Positions 34,761 to 47,800 of a DNA stretch of 64,000 nt are shown piece after piece. Both the position numbers and the translations under genes were made by a program. How positions within the stretch are numbered: the first letter of the stretch is position 1; every line of letters starts with the position of its first letter. The DNA is from Rhabditoides inermis (taxonomy: Eukaryota > Nematoda > Chromadorea > Rhabditida > Rhabditidae). The stretch lies in NCBI GenBank assembly GCA_963966185.1, contig CAWZYM010000158.1, positions 543,501 to 607,500 of the forward strand. Direction: 5' to 3'. Below the pieces are notes generated by a model. The model did no database searches, was not told the origin of the DNA, and saw nothing but the letters and a program-made list of their open reading frames with translations.

Positions 34761-37675
34761 TGTTCTTCAACCGGTGAGTTTTGACACCTGAGTTTTCATC
34801 TACCACACCTGATATGCCTGAATCTGTGGCCTTCTCTGACCGCGCGTGTTTGCCCACTTACTATTTGCACGCGGGGCAATCAAAGCAGCCGTGGAAACAC
34901 GCACTGCAGAGTGGTTTTCTTCAACTTCCGAGAGTCTTCTCCTTTATCCACGCGCATGTTTCGTCACTCTATTGTACTAGATAACTAGATACAGTATAAT
35001 CTGTCTCTGGTCAACAAACGCTGTGTAACTTGTAACATGTTCCCTCTTGCAATGCGAGGTGTTCTTCTCCAGTCGCATGTCCCCCGTGGAGTGTCGGCTG
35101 CCGCGCGCCGCCCTCCCACGAAGGGAGCACAAGGTCGACAAGCATGTCAGGGTGGTGTATGCTGGAGGAACTGGGCAAGGTAGGTCGATGCACCCCTTTC
35201 TATTTCCATTTCCTCCACCACCATCCCAGAGCCACCACCCCATGACCGAGTGATTCTGCTACTCGGGCCGTCACAGGTGAGTGGGATAGATATTCTCCTT
35301 CATTCCCAGAAGAGAGCGTTATAGAGGCACATGGAATGTAATAGAATGTGATATAATGAATGTATAGATGAATAGATGTAAAGAAGAATGTGATATAATG
35401 TAATAGAGTAGCCTTGTCCTGCAGGTCGGTCGTTCTCTGCTGGTGGATGCCCTCTGTCAAGTGCACTTCGGGGGCCGGATGGAGGATGAACAGCGGTGGG
35501 CCGTCACACAGGTCAGCGTACGGGCTTTCTTTCTCTCTGAAAATTATTCATGTTACATGGATGGAAAATTATTCATGTTACATGGACATGTGGAACTGAA
35601 GAAATTGGATATGTTACTGACTACAATTACACATACCATGTCTGAACGTACAAGCTCATCTGATAGAGAATTCCTATGAATATCCACACCTCACTCAGGA
35701 CTCTCCCGTCCCCACCCAAGTGTACGTGTTGAATGGAGGAGTGGCAGGGAAGTTCCGGCCGGTAGTCATAGACGCACCCGCCACCGACACCGAGTGAGTG
35801 TATCAAGAATATACCATGTTATTGCACGGTTTAAGCGAAACACGATGTCCTCTTGCAGTTCGTTCCCCCACCTACTCTCTTTCCTCTGCTCCTCTGATAT
35901 CCGGGTGGACGCAGTCTGTGTGCTGTTCAGTGAGACAAAGAGGATCACAACAGAGCAGGAGGAGGGGTTGAAGAAGGTATCTTCCTCATCTTGAAACGTA
36001 CAACATACGATCTCTCAGGCCCTGCTCTCTCTCCCCTCCCACCTCCGCTCGACTCGCTGTGTGGTGATGACTGGCTCGGATGGCGCGCCTCCACCCATCA
36101 ATGTCCTCCGCAGGTGCGAGTGCCATTCGTACACGTACACTGATTTTTTGTAGTGACTAGGGTAAACGTGCGCGTTTCAGGATTTGCTATTTTTATTCCT
36201 ATTTGTTGATGCTGGTCAGCCGTTCCAATTTGAAGTGTTGTATCACAATAATTTTTTAGCGCATCAGTGAAACGTAAGTGCTTACAGCTTGCGCACCCGT
36301 TTTGCCGGAAACTTATGAAACCATGGCCATATACCCAGTTTTTTATGCTGATTCCGAATAAGAGCATAATTTTTCCGGAATAGTAGTTTGAAAGAACTTT
36401 GGACACCTACCGAATAGACTACCCATGAAAATGACCTGTCAACAACAGCAGCGTAGCCGAATGGAGAGTGAATTGGGAAGTTAGAAATGACCATCGATGC
36501 AATAATCGATGCGGCAAAAGTTTTTGCCGTTTTGAGGTTTTTCTTTTTTTATCGCATGTCCCATTATCCTGACACTTATCCCATTATCCATTATCCTCAT
36601 TGATAATTGTGCGAATCTGAAAATGGAAAGAACTTGTCGGCAGAAAACGCCTAGAATGTCATGGAGTAGATCAGTATGTGATTGTTTTACTACAACTGCA
36701 CGTGACAGTTATAACTTTTTTGGAAGTTGAAAGTTCGAAATTCCACCCTGTGGCTTCGCAGGCATTGCAATTGAAAAAAAAGACGGCAACACTCTTTACA
36801 TCACTGTTTACGTGTACCAAACAGCGCTTTAATGATTGACAGATACCGAATTTCAGATTTGCACAAATATCAATGAGACCTGTCAGTGACTATTCCGATC
36901 AGTGACTATATGAGACTATTCCGAAGTTAGGTTCATATTCGGAATCAGCATGAAAAACTGTGTATATAGCCATGTTTTCATAACAATCAGCCGAGACGGC
37001 TGCGCAAGCTGCCCGTGTGAGTGCTGAAAAGATGCAGTAGAAAATGAATGAAATATTTCAATAGGCAACTATATTTCAGAATAAATTTTTCCAGATTTGA
37101 GCTGCACGACGCTCCAGTGTTTAAGGTGAACTCGTCGAGCATGTTCCGAAGACCACAGGGTGAGAATCATTGCTTCCGATATCCAAATAATGACAACAAC
37201 GAAAAAAGATGCGAGCAGCGACTGCTTGCAGAAGACGCTTTGAAAGAGCACCTCCGAGTGAACGAGTACTCTCTCACCCATCGCTCCCTCTCCTCTCTCC
37301 TCGAGCACCTCGTGTGCAGTGGAGGAGTCTGCTGGAGTGGAGCAAGGCCTGCACAGAGGGTACGCTATTTCACTTATTTTTTTCTTTCTCTCTACAGTTG
37401 CTTTCTGCTGTCCTACTCATAAGCCGATCACATTAGTGCTGCCGACTCTTCAATCCCATTACATTCCGACGCCGCCCGATGCTGCCCGTTCAGTGTCCCT
37501 CCGCATGTTGCAGGCGTTCCCCTCTTCCCCTCCCCCCGCCCCGTCCACTCCCGATGCGGTGTCCCTCGCCAGTCTGCCCCCGCCTCTCCCCGCACTATTG
37601 ACTGACTCCATCACCATTGGTGGGTTCCATAATTGTACGAACTTCATGCGCGTGGTGACTGAAACTTTCAAATGA
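34761..37675 (+). CDS. P-loop GTPase-like protein with degenerate nucleotide-binding motif
   Basis: Ten exons in phase, 305 aa: 34761-34774, 35073-35179, 35230-35276, 35425-35511, 35699-35793, 35859-35976, 36019-36113, 37095-37159, 37232-37359, 37514-37675. The centre looks like a G domain: a strand VILLLGPSQVGRSLLVDA in the G1/P-loop position, VVIDAPATDTD in the G3 position (DTPG..D in relatives), VCVLFSETKRIT, then VVMTGSD in the G4 position and VFKVNSSSMF further on. This order resembles the large set of AIG1-like or orphan G-domain proteins of nematodes. The P-loop lysine is arginine and the G3 Gly is lost, so nucleotide binding or hydrolysis may be impaired. The N-terminus is basic and the C-terminus proline-rich. 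The first exon is only 14 bases, so another start is possible. The next gene begins 250 bases downstream in the same direction. Confidence 0.75.
36340..36965. repeat. Imperfect inverted repeat in an intron of the GTPase-like gene
   Basis: TTTTTTATGCTGATTCCGAAT near 36339 recurs inverted near 36936-36957. The pair sits in the only large intron (36114-37094) of an otherwise compact gene, suggesting a decayed mobile element. Confidence 0.5.
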
Positions 37676-37924
37676 ATGTACCAATCGCCGGATAAAAGGT
37701 GTTCTGTTTTGTGGTTTTTCGGCTGTGATATCCATTCTCTATTCTCATTAGAATATTCGTGGGGTGTCTCATTCCTGTCATTCTGATGTTGATTCGTGTT
37801 TGTCTATCAGTGTACCTTTCCTATGATATTGTGACTATCACTATCACATTGGTTTCGCATGAGATGGCGGGCTTGAATTAGCTAGTGGCTGTAGTAGATA
37901 GGTCCTGCTGTTGTATGTGTGAGC

Positions 37925-38830
37925 ATGAGCAGACGCCGGATAGGTGAGTGAGAACTCTTTGATGATAATGTGATTTGTTAATTTCTCAATCCTCTCAAGG
38001 CGTGCACCACCCTTCTCCAGGCAGTGGCCGCAGCAGTCGCATGAGCGACCTCATCGCGGTACGTACGAGGGATTCACTTTTCTTGATTTATCAGTAAAAA
38101 TGTCAATGAGTGAATGCTATACATTTGTATCCAGCCGCACTCTCCCCTCTACTCTCCCTCCAAGACAGGCGCCTCTACCATAGTCAACATACGGGACGAG
38201 CGCAGCAGCCGGCCCGGCTCGTTCGTCATGAGGCATGTTTTTATGTGGTTTGTTTTTTGTTTGCATTTCTTTTACTTTTGTATATTATTGTAAATGTGAT
38301 GTTTCAGCCCCTCTGCCCGCTCCTCGCTCACCCACTTGCCTATGCCCTCTCCTCCCGGATTGAAGGCACAGAGTGATTCGGAGTGGCCAGCGCCTCCCGA
38401 GTCGGTTCTGCCGGCACCCGAGTCGGATCCCACCGGCCCCCCACAGACCCCGAGTCTAATAGACACAGCACCAATCGAGTCTCCGGAGTTGGAGGCGATC
38501 GAGAGAGAAGCGAGGGAGGCGATCGACACTGGCAGTGTACTCGACACATCGGTGGGAGGGGAATCGATACAACGATAGGGGGATAGGCATGGCAACATTG
38601 CAGACCGACCAGAGCGTCTCCTCTACTATCCGCGGTGAAACGGATCCCACGATTCACAGGGAAAAGTGGGTACATTGTGCTAAGAATTTTAAGAACTAAG
38701 AATAGTTTTTTTTCTTTTGAACAACCCTTTTGCAGGGCAAATGACACTCTGGACGAGGACTTCTCAATGGGATCGAACGAGACCATCCGGGCAGCCGAGA
38801 TGCCAACTGTGCACAGGGAAAGGAGGGGTG

Positions 38831-38877
<47 letters not shown>

Positions 38878-41034
38878 ATCTATCTAGTTTGTCCATTCCA
38901 GACTCTTCCCTCCTGAACGGCCAGCCCCGTTCGTGGGACTACTCTAGGCCCACCTACAACGCGCCACCAATGAGAAGGACGGGTGCGAGAGTGGTGGAGA
39001 AGAGTGAAGAGGAGGAGACTCTCCTACACCACCCGCCGCGCAACGAGAGGAATCAGGAGGCTACCGTCTACGACTCGCCACCAGTGCCGGAGGTCAGCTG
39101 CATTTGTCACCATTTTTGAATCATATCAATTGAACGTAGTCTTTTCAGCACGAATACTCTCCGTCGACATTGTCAAAACGCGAAGACAAGCCGTGGAGGC
39201 TGCTGAACGGTCAGCCTCGCAGCTGGGACTACTCACGGCCCACGTACAATGTGCAGCCAGTGAGGAGAGAGGAGGAGGGGAGACAGACAGAGACACCTCC
39301 CCTCTCCGACGACAAGCCAAGGGACGACAGCCGCCCGACGTTCCGCGCTCCCCCGCCCCCTCTCGCCCCGCCCCCTTCCTTGCAGATGACCAAGTGGGAT
39401 GCCGCCTCGGTCCTCTCTGATTCATCCACTGCTACCGGAGAGACTGTCCTGGATGGAAAGGGTGAGAGGGTTTGGTGTTGAAATGACAGCTACCACCGTA
39501 TTATTGACAACTTGCGCGGCTAGAGCTTATGATGGCTTCGAAATTTTGCATTGACACAATTATTGCAAAATTTGGTGATCGATTAAAACACAATAGCTTT
39601 TATCGAGTCAAGTTTCTAGAGATAATGGAAACGTCCAATTGTTCTGTCAATTCAATTCGTATTTAAAGGAGCACACCACTCTGAATTTTGTATGTGAACT
39701 ACAACTAGCACGTAAAATTATATGAAAATACAATCTCTTTTCATAAATATAATGTATGCTGTAAATGAACAGAATATGTAAAATAGGTGTTCGTAAATTT
39801 CGTAGTGTATGGGATTGTCCCCGGTCTGCGCGCACACTCGCGGAGTGTGCGCGCAGACCGGGGACAATCCCATACACTACGAGAAGCTGTCGGTCGCACG
39901 TTTTGTTTTCTATGATTGGTTTCACGTTTGTTATTTTGTATTCTCGATATCTATTATATATTTTTGTTGTTCACAGTTTCTCTGAACCATGTAGAAGTGG
40001 AAAGGTACTTTGCTCAACTCGTTTTCTGGTAAAATACGCAAGTTTGAAGTCCATTTGATCATTGTTCACTAATAATATTTTGTAAAGTTCAGTTTTGTAA
40101 AATGAAAAATACATTTTCGTATACACCGAAATTTGGCATGTTCATACTACAAATTCGAAAAGAATTCATGACATGAAATTTAGAGTGGTACTTTCCTTTA
40201 AAGGGAGTGTACACTCTGAATTTCGAAGTTGAGTTAGCACCGGGATGTGAAAATATGTTGAAAATGATGTACTTTTGTCATTGCAACTATGTGTCGGAGA
40301 TACCTATAAGTCGATGAAAAATTCTGTTGAACATTGAAAATTGGCACCAATTGGCACCAATTTCTGCATTTTGATACATTTTGCGCTCAATTTTCACCAA
40401 CTTGCAGACATTTTCAGCAAATAGTTGTATTGACAAAACTGAGTCGTTTTCAACATATTTTCACATCCCGGTGCTAACTCAACTTCGGAAATCAGAGTGT
40501 ACACTCCCTTTAAAGAATAGTGTGTGAAACGTATCGTGTTCTAGTGTCTTTTAGAGTTCGTATTTAGCCATAATTTTTTATACTGCCATAACTTTCTCTC
40601 ACACCTCACTTCAGCCACCTCTTCCTCCATGCTTCTCCCATCGAATGCGGGAGACGCTCACATAGACACAGGTGAGAGGAGAGGGAGCATGGTAGAGCAG
40701 TTCTCGAAATGCAAATAGAACGGATATTACCTAACTCACGCAAATTCCAAGTTATGTAACAGGAAAAACGTATCAACCGCATCAAATCATATAGATTACC
40801 ACGCTGGTCTTTTACCATTGTAATCTGATGATGTTACTCCATGAAAAAAACGAGTGAAATGTGGCTAAAATGTTGAGGTGCATCCGCGTTCAATCGATTC
40901 TCTCCAACCACCGCAGCCTTGCTAGAGAGAGACGTCGATCCCACTCTCCCTTCCACGAGTCTCCTCAACGGACAGCCGAGGTCGTGGGACTACTCCAGAC
41001 CCACGTACAATGCCCCCGTCGTCACACGGTGAGC

Positions 41035-41080
<46 letters not shown>

Positions 41081-41811
41081 TTCCCTTGCAGTGCCGTACT
41101 CGCCTCCTCTCCCGTTAACCTCTCTTCACCGATGGAAGAGGCTGGCATCAAGCTAGTGGGAGGCGAGGATAAGGTTAATGATTATGATTGAAACATAATG
41201 CGACTGTGGTAAAAAATAACCAAACAGTCGATCAGAGTCTGCTTGCAGACTCCCCTGTTGAATGGTCAGCCTCGCTCGTTCGACTACTCTCGCCCGCATC
41301 GCCACGTGCCGGGAGAGGGGTGGAGGGAGAGGGAGAGGGAGAGGGAGAAGGTGGGGTTGTTTGGTATCATATTGATATGTGTTGCACGTCGAAAAAGTAT
41401 CGCCAAGTAGTACGATATGACAGTAGTTTCCTTTTCAATTGGTGCAGTTACATCTTTTTCCTGACACATTTGCAAAAAGATCGAAAGGGCGCAGTTTAAA
41501 TCTCCGACAGCGAGTTGCTTTACGTTTTTTCGTCGATAGTTCTGCCAATTGCCTCACGCTGACCGTTTCCGTATCATACGTTTAGTGAAACGTAACGTAT
41601 TTGTAATGATTTCGGTGGTAATATTTTGGTCGCTATGAGGAAACATACATCGAATAACCCCCCTAGTCCCGCCGCGACTGTTAACGTAACGGCTGGAACG
41701 TATCTATGGTCCGGGCATGCGCGCAATCCCCGTGTGTTTGCACACGGTCCCTTTATGGCCTGACTGCCTGTCTCGCATGCATGCAAGGAGGCTGACTCAC
41801 TCGACTCAAGC

Positions 41812-41859
<48 letters not shown>

Positions 41860-44800
41860 GCTCCGAAACCAATGTGCTACATACATGCAGGTCCAAAAGA
41901 TACTGCAGTGCAGATTGGGGCGCAGTCTGCAATGCGCATGAAAACAGACTGCACATTTTTCTGCATCGGGCCTGCACGCAGTCTGCATGCATGCTGCATT
42001 TCGCCCCATATCAGCTGCGCGATTCATACCCCTCAATCGATTCTTCCTAGATTCGTAATCATACACATCCTTCTTCGACCCCATCAAACAGGTATAAAAC
42101 TTTATTGATATACACAGTACACACACATTCGACATTTGGGAGTACGTGGTTTGCTTGTGAGAGTGCAGCGGGGGCTTGAATGTACGCGGTGGAATGACGC
42201 GACTCGTTGAACTGCATGGTCAGCTCCATCGGCTCCTGCTTCTTCTTCGTCCTCATCTTCATCGGTCGCCTTATTCTCCGTCTTGTCCGTCAGCACCACG
42301 CTCCTCCCCTGTCTGGCGCCTCCACCTCACTTTCCTCGTCCTCGTCCTCGCCTGAAACGACTCGGTTTCATTCCTACATGTCCCTGCACACTCACCTCCC
42401 ACATCCTCCTCCTCTTTGTAGCGGATCACGTTCGACTTGAGGGGCGTCTTGGCCTTCTCGCCTTCTCGGCCAACACCACGTTCACCTTCTTCGACATCAT
42501 CACAGTGTCTGAGAGCATGATCTTCCTGTCCCTCGTCCTGCCCGCCTCGTCCCCCTCAGCCACCTACACACAATACAACATATAAATACTCATAAAACAT
42601 CAACCTCCCACAGTGGAGCGGGAGCGGAGGTGTATGATCGCCTCCTCGTAGCTCACCGAACGCTGACCGCAGCCCGATCATCGCCCTCTTTTCCCGAAGA
42701 CGCAGCGCGCGAGCGAGCGTCGGTACGGCATGGCGACACGAACTCTGAAATCGAGCACAATACATTTCATCACCATCATGGCGCGACAATGAAAACAGTA
42801 GTTTAAACTTTTCGCTGCTCGGTCAAGAAAATGGCGACGCAAAACAAGCAAATGATAAAGTGACATCGAATTTAATTTAGAATGGAGACGATCATAAACT
42901 ACATATACATACAAACATTATTTCAAGATTATTATTTCAAGATTACAACAAGATTATTATTTCTTCTCCGCACGCATCGCGCGGTCGGGTTGAAATAATC
43001 CTCCGCCAGTACCCTTGAGCAAGGCGCGGTAGTAGCTCGAGAAATGGATCGAATCCATATCGGTGCGCAGAACTGTTGGTCCCCCGGCCTCGGTTCTGAC
43101 GCCCGCATCACGGAGATGGAAGCCGCTCTGGAGGAACTCAAGACCACCCTCGACGTCGTGGCGGTGTGCGAAGTGAAGAAAGGAGGCTCCGGCCATCTGC
43201 TCCTCAACCGCTCCCGCTACGATTTCTACTACGTGCCATCGACCTACTGGGAAGTGGGCTTCCTGGTGTCCCCACGCCTGGTTCCCCTCGTCAGTCAGTT
43301 CGTGGCCGTGTCGGAGCGCATCTGCTATATCGACATTGACCTGGACAAGTACACTCTGCGCCTCATCTCCGCGTACCTGCCACACTCTGGCTACACGGAC
43401 AAGGAGTACGAGGACACCCTGGAGACTGTACGTGAGTGCTATGCCCCTTCCCGGAGGAGCGCTGGCCGGCATCACCGCCGCATCCGTACAGTACTCCTGG
43501 GCGATTTCAATGCCAAGCTGGGGCAGCGCTGCCATCCTGATGAGCGGTGCTGCGGCCAGTACGGCTATGGATCGCGCAACGCCCGCGGAGACACACTCGC
43601 GGAATGGATGGAATCGGAAGGCTGGCGCGCTGCCAGCACCTTCTTCAAGGCGCGGATGGTCCGTCGGTGGACGTATGCCTCACCACTCGGCGACCACTCC
43701 AAGCTCGACTACATTCTTCTACGATCTCTGCGCGGTGTTGTGAAATGCAGTGTGGAACCCCAGTTCAATTTCACATCCGACCACTCCCTCGTGCGGATGA
43801 CACTGCGAACGGCACTACCACCGCACCGCCCCCATCGCAAGAAGGCAATGAGCCGAAGGACCGACTGGGCGATGTACCGCCACGGTCTAGAAGCACATTT
43901 GCATACCCGCTCGCCCCCAACTCTGCCGACTGTGACTGCTGCCTACGTGGATATCTGCGAGCAGTTACGAGACGCGGAGAAGGCGGCCACAACCGAGGAG
44001 CCACCACCACGACGACTCTCACAGGCTACCCTCGACATGTTCAAGCAGCGACGGCGTCTGCTCAATCTGGGCACGCCTACTGCGCATGCTGACATCACCC
44101 GGCTGAATCAAGAACTGCGCCGGAGCATCAAGGAGGATCTCGGCGCGCACCACCTGCGGCTATACAGAAAGGGAATTGCTAACAAGAAGGCCCTGCGAAA
44201 GATGGAGACAACTCGACAAGTTATTGGCCGACTGAAGACTACGGACGGTTCGTCATCTACGGCGGATCCCCGAGAGGTGGAGAAGATCATCACTGACTTC
44301 TACAATAACCTCTACTCTACTGTTCGTGCCATCGCTCCTGTCGTCTCTGTCAACTTGCTCCTGTCGTCTCTGTCAACTCATCCGTTTACACTGGAGGAAG
44401 TGAGGAGTATCCTGATCGCCATAAAAAGGAATGTCTCTTCCGGCCCCGATTACGTGTCCACGGAGATGCTACTTCACTCACCGGACGCGCTGCTCGAGAT
44501 GATCGTCTCGTTGTTCCACCGCTGTTTGGAGGGAGGAGAAGTGGCGGAGGGAATGGCCGACTCGATCATCTCTCTTCTCTTCAAGAAGGGCGACAGTCAG
44601 GACATCGGCAACTACCGACCCGTGGCTGTCTCTTCTACGATCCTGAAGCTGCTCGTCAAGTGCATACTCGCACGAACACAGAAGACCCTGGAAGACCATC
44701 AACCGCCGGAGCAAGCGGGATTCCGCAAAGGATACTCGTGTGCTGATCAAATCCTGGCCTGCCGAGAGATGATCTACCGTGCGCACCGCTACAACCTACA

Positions 44801-47800
44801 ACTGTACGTTATATTCGTCGACTACAAGAAGGCGTACGACAGTGTGGAGTTCGACGACGCATGGAGCTCTCTGGCAGAAGACAAAATGGATGCGAGCTAC
44901 ATACGGCTGATGCAGGCAATCTACTCTACGGGAAAGACGCGAGTGGCACTACGACATTCGAAGGCTGACATCTCTATCGGAGAAGGAGCTCGGCAAGGCT
45001 GCCCTCTTTCACCTTACATCTTCAACAGCGTTCTCGCGAAGGTGTACAGGGCATTGGATTTCAAGTACAGCGGCGCCGGCTTCGACATCGACGGAAAGCA
45101 GCTGACACACCTCGCCTATGCGGATGACGTGGCTGTCTTCGCGAAATCTGCGTCGGCAGCAGAAAGGATGCTCAAGGACATTGCCGAGGAAAGCAAGAAG
45201 TACGGACTGGAGGTGAACAGGAAGAAGACGATGGTGATGACGAACGCACACAAGACGGAGATTACCCTCGACGGAACGAGGATTGAATACGTGAACGAGT
45301 TCAACTACCTCGGGAGGTTGCTGAGCTGTCAGAAGAACGACGTGGACGAGATCACCCGCCGCATCCAAAGTGGCTGGGCCGCGTTCCAACGACACAAGCA
45401 TTTCTTGACACTAACGAGCTCCGATGCGACTCCGCAGGAAGGTCTTTCGCGCCGGAGTACTTCCCTGTTTGACGTACGGATGTGAGACATGGAGTCTCCC
45501 CCAAAACGAACTCATGCGACTACGGACTGCGCAGCGGAAGATGGAGCGCCAGATGCTGGGAGTCACCCTACGCGACCGGATCCGGCAGCACTATTCGGCA
45601 GATGACTCGGCTACGAGACGTTCTGCAAGAAGTACGACACCGGAAATGGAAGTTCACGGAACGACTCTACAATGCGGACGGCCATCGATGGGCAAATGCT
45701 ACAGTCAATTGGACCCCCAAGAAGACTGGACGACCTGTACGACCACACAAGGAGTGGGAGGATGACTTCATAGATGCCTTCGATCTACCAAGGACACATG
45801 CTCGCAAAGAATGGAGACGGACAGTGACCAACGACCGCCGAAAATGGAACGATCTCATTTCCCAGCGCTAACCAAACCATCTCTCATGCGTGCAATATGT
45901 ACATGAATAAGCGATTCTGGATAAATATTTGATTTTTGATTTGATTTTTGACATACAAACAACATTTCGAAACTAACTAGCCGGCCCGGCCAAGAAGCAA
46001 AGGCTCAGCACAACATGTGTCGGTATGAAAGAGAATAACAGTACTTATGAGCGTAATATATATATATATATATATATATATAACACAACATAAAATAACA
46101 ACGAACGAGCATAAACAATAACAAAAAACAAACAAAATATGAGTAAACCGGCGCGACGCGGCACTGGCCATGCAGGTCAGCTGCAGGTCCAATGCAGGGG
46201 CGTTCCTCATATTTGTCATTTGGAATCGTACAAATTAGAAGATTCATCTGTAAGCAGAGTGTATGCATGCTGCAAGCGTGCTCGATGCACTCTGCATCGG
46301 CCCTGCACTGTCAAAACTGGGGCGATTGCCATGACCTCTCTGCGTGCAGCCTGCATTTTTGGCGACTTTTCTGCATGCAGTCTGCATTTTGAGCCGACTT
46401 TTCTGCACGTATGTAGCACATTGGTTTCGGAGCGGCGATTATTCAACATAGCACAGTCATCTACGCAAAATGCGCGCCGGAAACTGTACTAGTGTATTGG
46501 TGCGGTCAGTCTTTGAGAAACCGAATACGTGTTTTGAAAGTTTTATAAAGTTTTACAAAATGTTCGAAATAGGTTACTGTACTGGGTTTGATGAGACTGA
46601 CCGAAACTGATTTCACTACCGTTCGTGAATACTTTTGCTTGATTTTGATGGTTATCAGTGTTATATGTAGGTGTCGGTAAGCCGGGTTGAACCTGTTGGT
46701 GTAACTAATACTATCAGTGTTGTTTTGGCTCTTGCGGACCCTGGATTTTCTTATCGATGGGAGTGAGTGGCCAACTCATACTTTCCAATCACTCCCGCTA
46801 ATCCTTATCTATTCCTTATCACTCGTTGTCAACATTCGAGCGACGCTCTCACTATTTGATATTCACCTCCACACACACACACTCTCGCTACGTGAGAATA
46901 CTGATATCGATTGTTCTCTACTACTGTTATTGATTTATTGATTTATCGATCGCTTTCAGCCATCTCCCGAGATGGAGCGGATGGTAACGACCACGAAAAC
47001 CATGACGTGAGAACAAACATTGACTTTCTCACGCTATATTGATAGCTTGCCAGGAGAGCGCGAGACAGAGGCAAAGATCGTACGTACGATGTTCAGGTAC
47101 GAGCTTCCGACGGAGACTCGTACGACGACGTACGTCTCGTACCAGGAGAGCGACGTCGGGCCGACGACGCTGACGTACAGACAGACGGTGCCGGATGCGG
47201 AGCAACAGGGGTGGGTGGAGTAGTGTGATTTTGTGAATCATATGAGTATGACCTGCGATCGATTGAAATAGTCATTAACCAAGGGTGTTTCATTGCTAAT
47301 ACTAATGCACAATACAATAATATTGAAGCAATCTTTGTAACCATGATATATTTTGGGCATGAAACGATGAAACGTATGAAAAAATCAAAGTGTACTTTAT
47401 CGGATATGGTGTTTTAGTTCAACATTCTGTCTGGTTTATGTCCGTGAGAAAATTTCGTGTGTGGTAAAAGTAATACTGTTTATTATAATATAGTACTAGT
47501 ACTGTTAGAATATTACATAATACTATTTTAATAACACCAATATTTTGCTAATACTAGTTTTCGTTCATGTTTTTTTACCGCAACATACCGGCTATTGAAG
47601 TCCGTGATACCGTGCGTATTGAAGTCCTGATGTCATGTGTCACGTGTTGCTAACTTACATTTGTGAAACGTATGAATAGAGCAGAAGTTAAAATTGTTGT
47701 GTATTGTCAGACTGATATGTCAGAAAATGTCAGTCACTACATTCAATCGCTTATTTACTATAAGCGTAGAGAAAAAAGTTTATCTTGCTACTCAACAAAG

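Larger units (their letters stand above)
41859..46434. mobile_element. 4.6-kb insertion with inverted ends in an intron of the NGQP-repeat gene
   Basis: CGCTCCGAAACCAATGTGC continuing to TACATAC at 41859-41886 recurs in inverted orientation ending at 46434. Inside both ends, the next 100-250 bases are dense in TGCAG/CTGCA motifs, for example GCAGTCTGCA. This subterminal repetition is typical of DNA transposons. The interval contains a possible minus-strand gene piece (42.1-42.8 kb) and the RTE-like element (43.0-45.9 kb). No transposase was recognised, so it would be non-autonomous. Confidence 0.55.

Noticed and set aside
42957..43535. 192-codon minus-strand frame
   Set aside because: It is antisense to the endonuclease domain of the retrotransposon.
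45982..46460. Short frames flanking the AT run downstream of the retrotransposon
   Set aside because: They are translations of the TGCAG-rich subterminal repeats.
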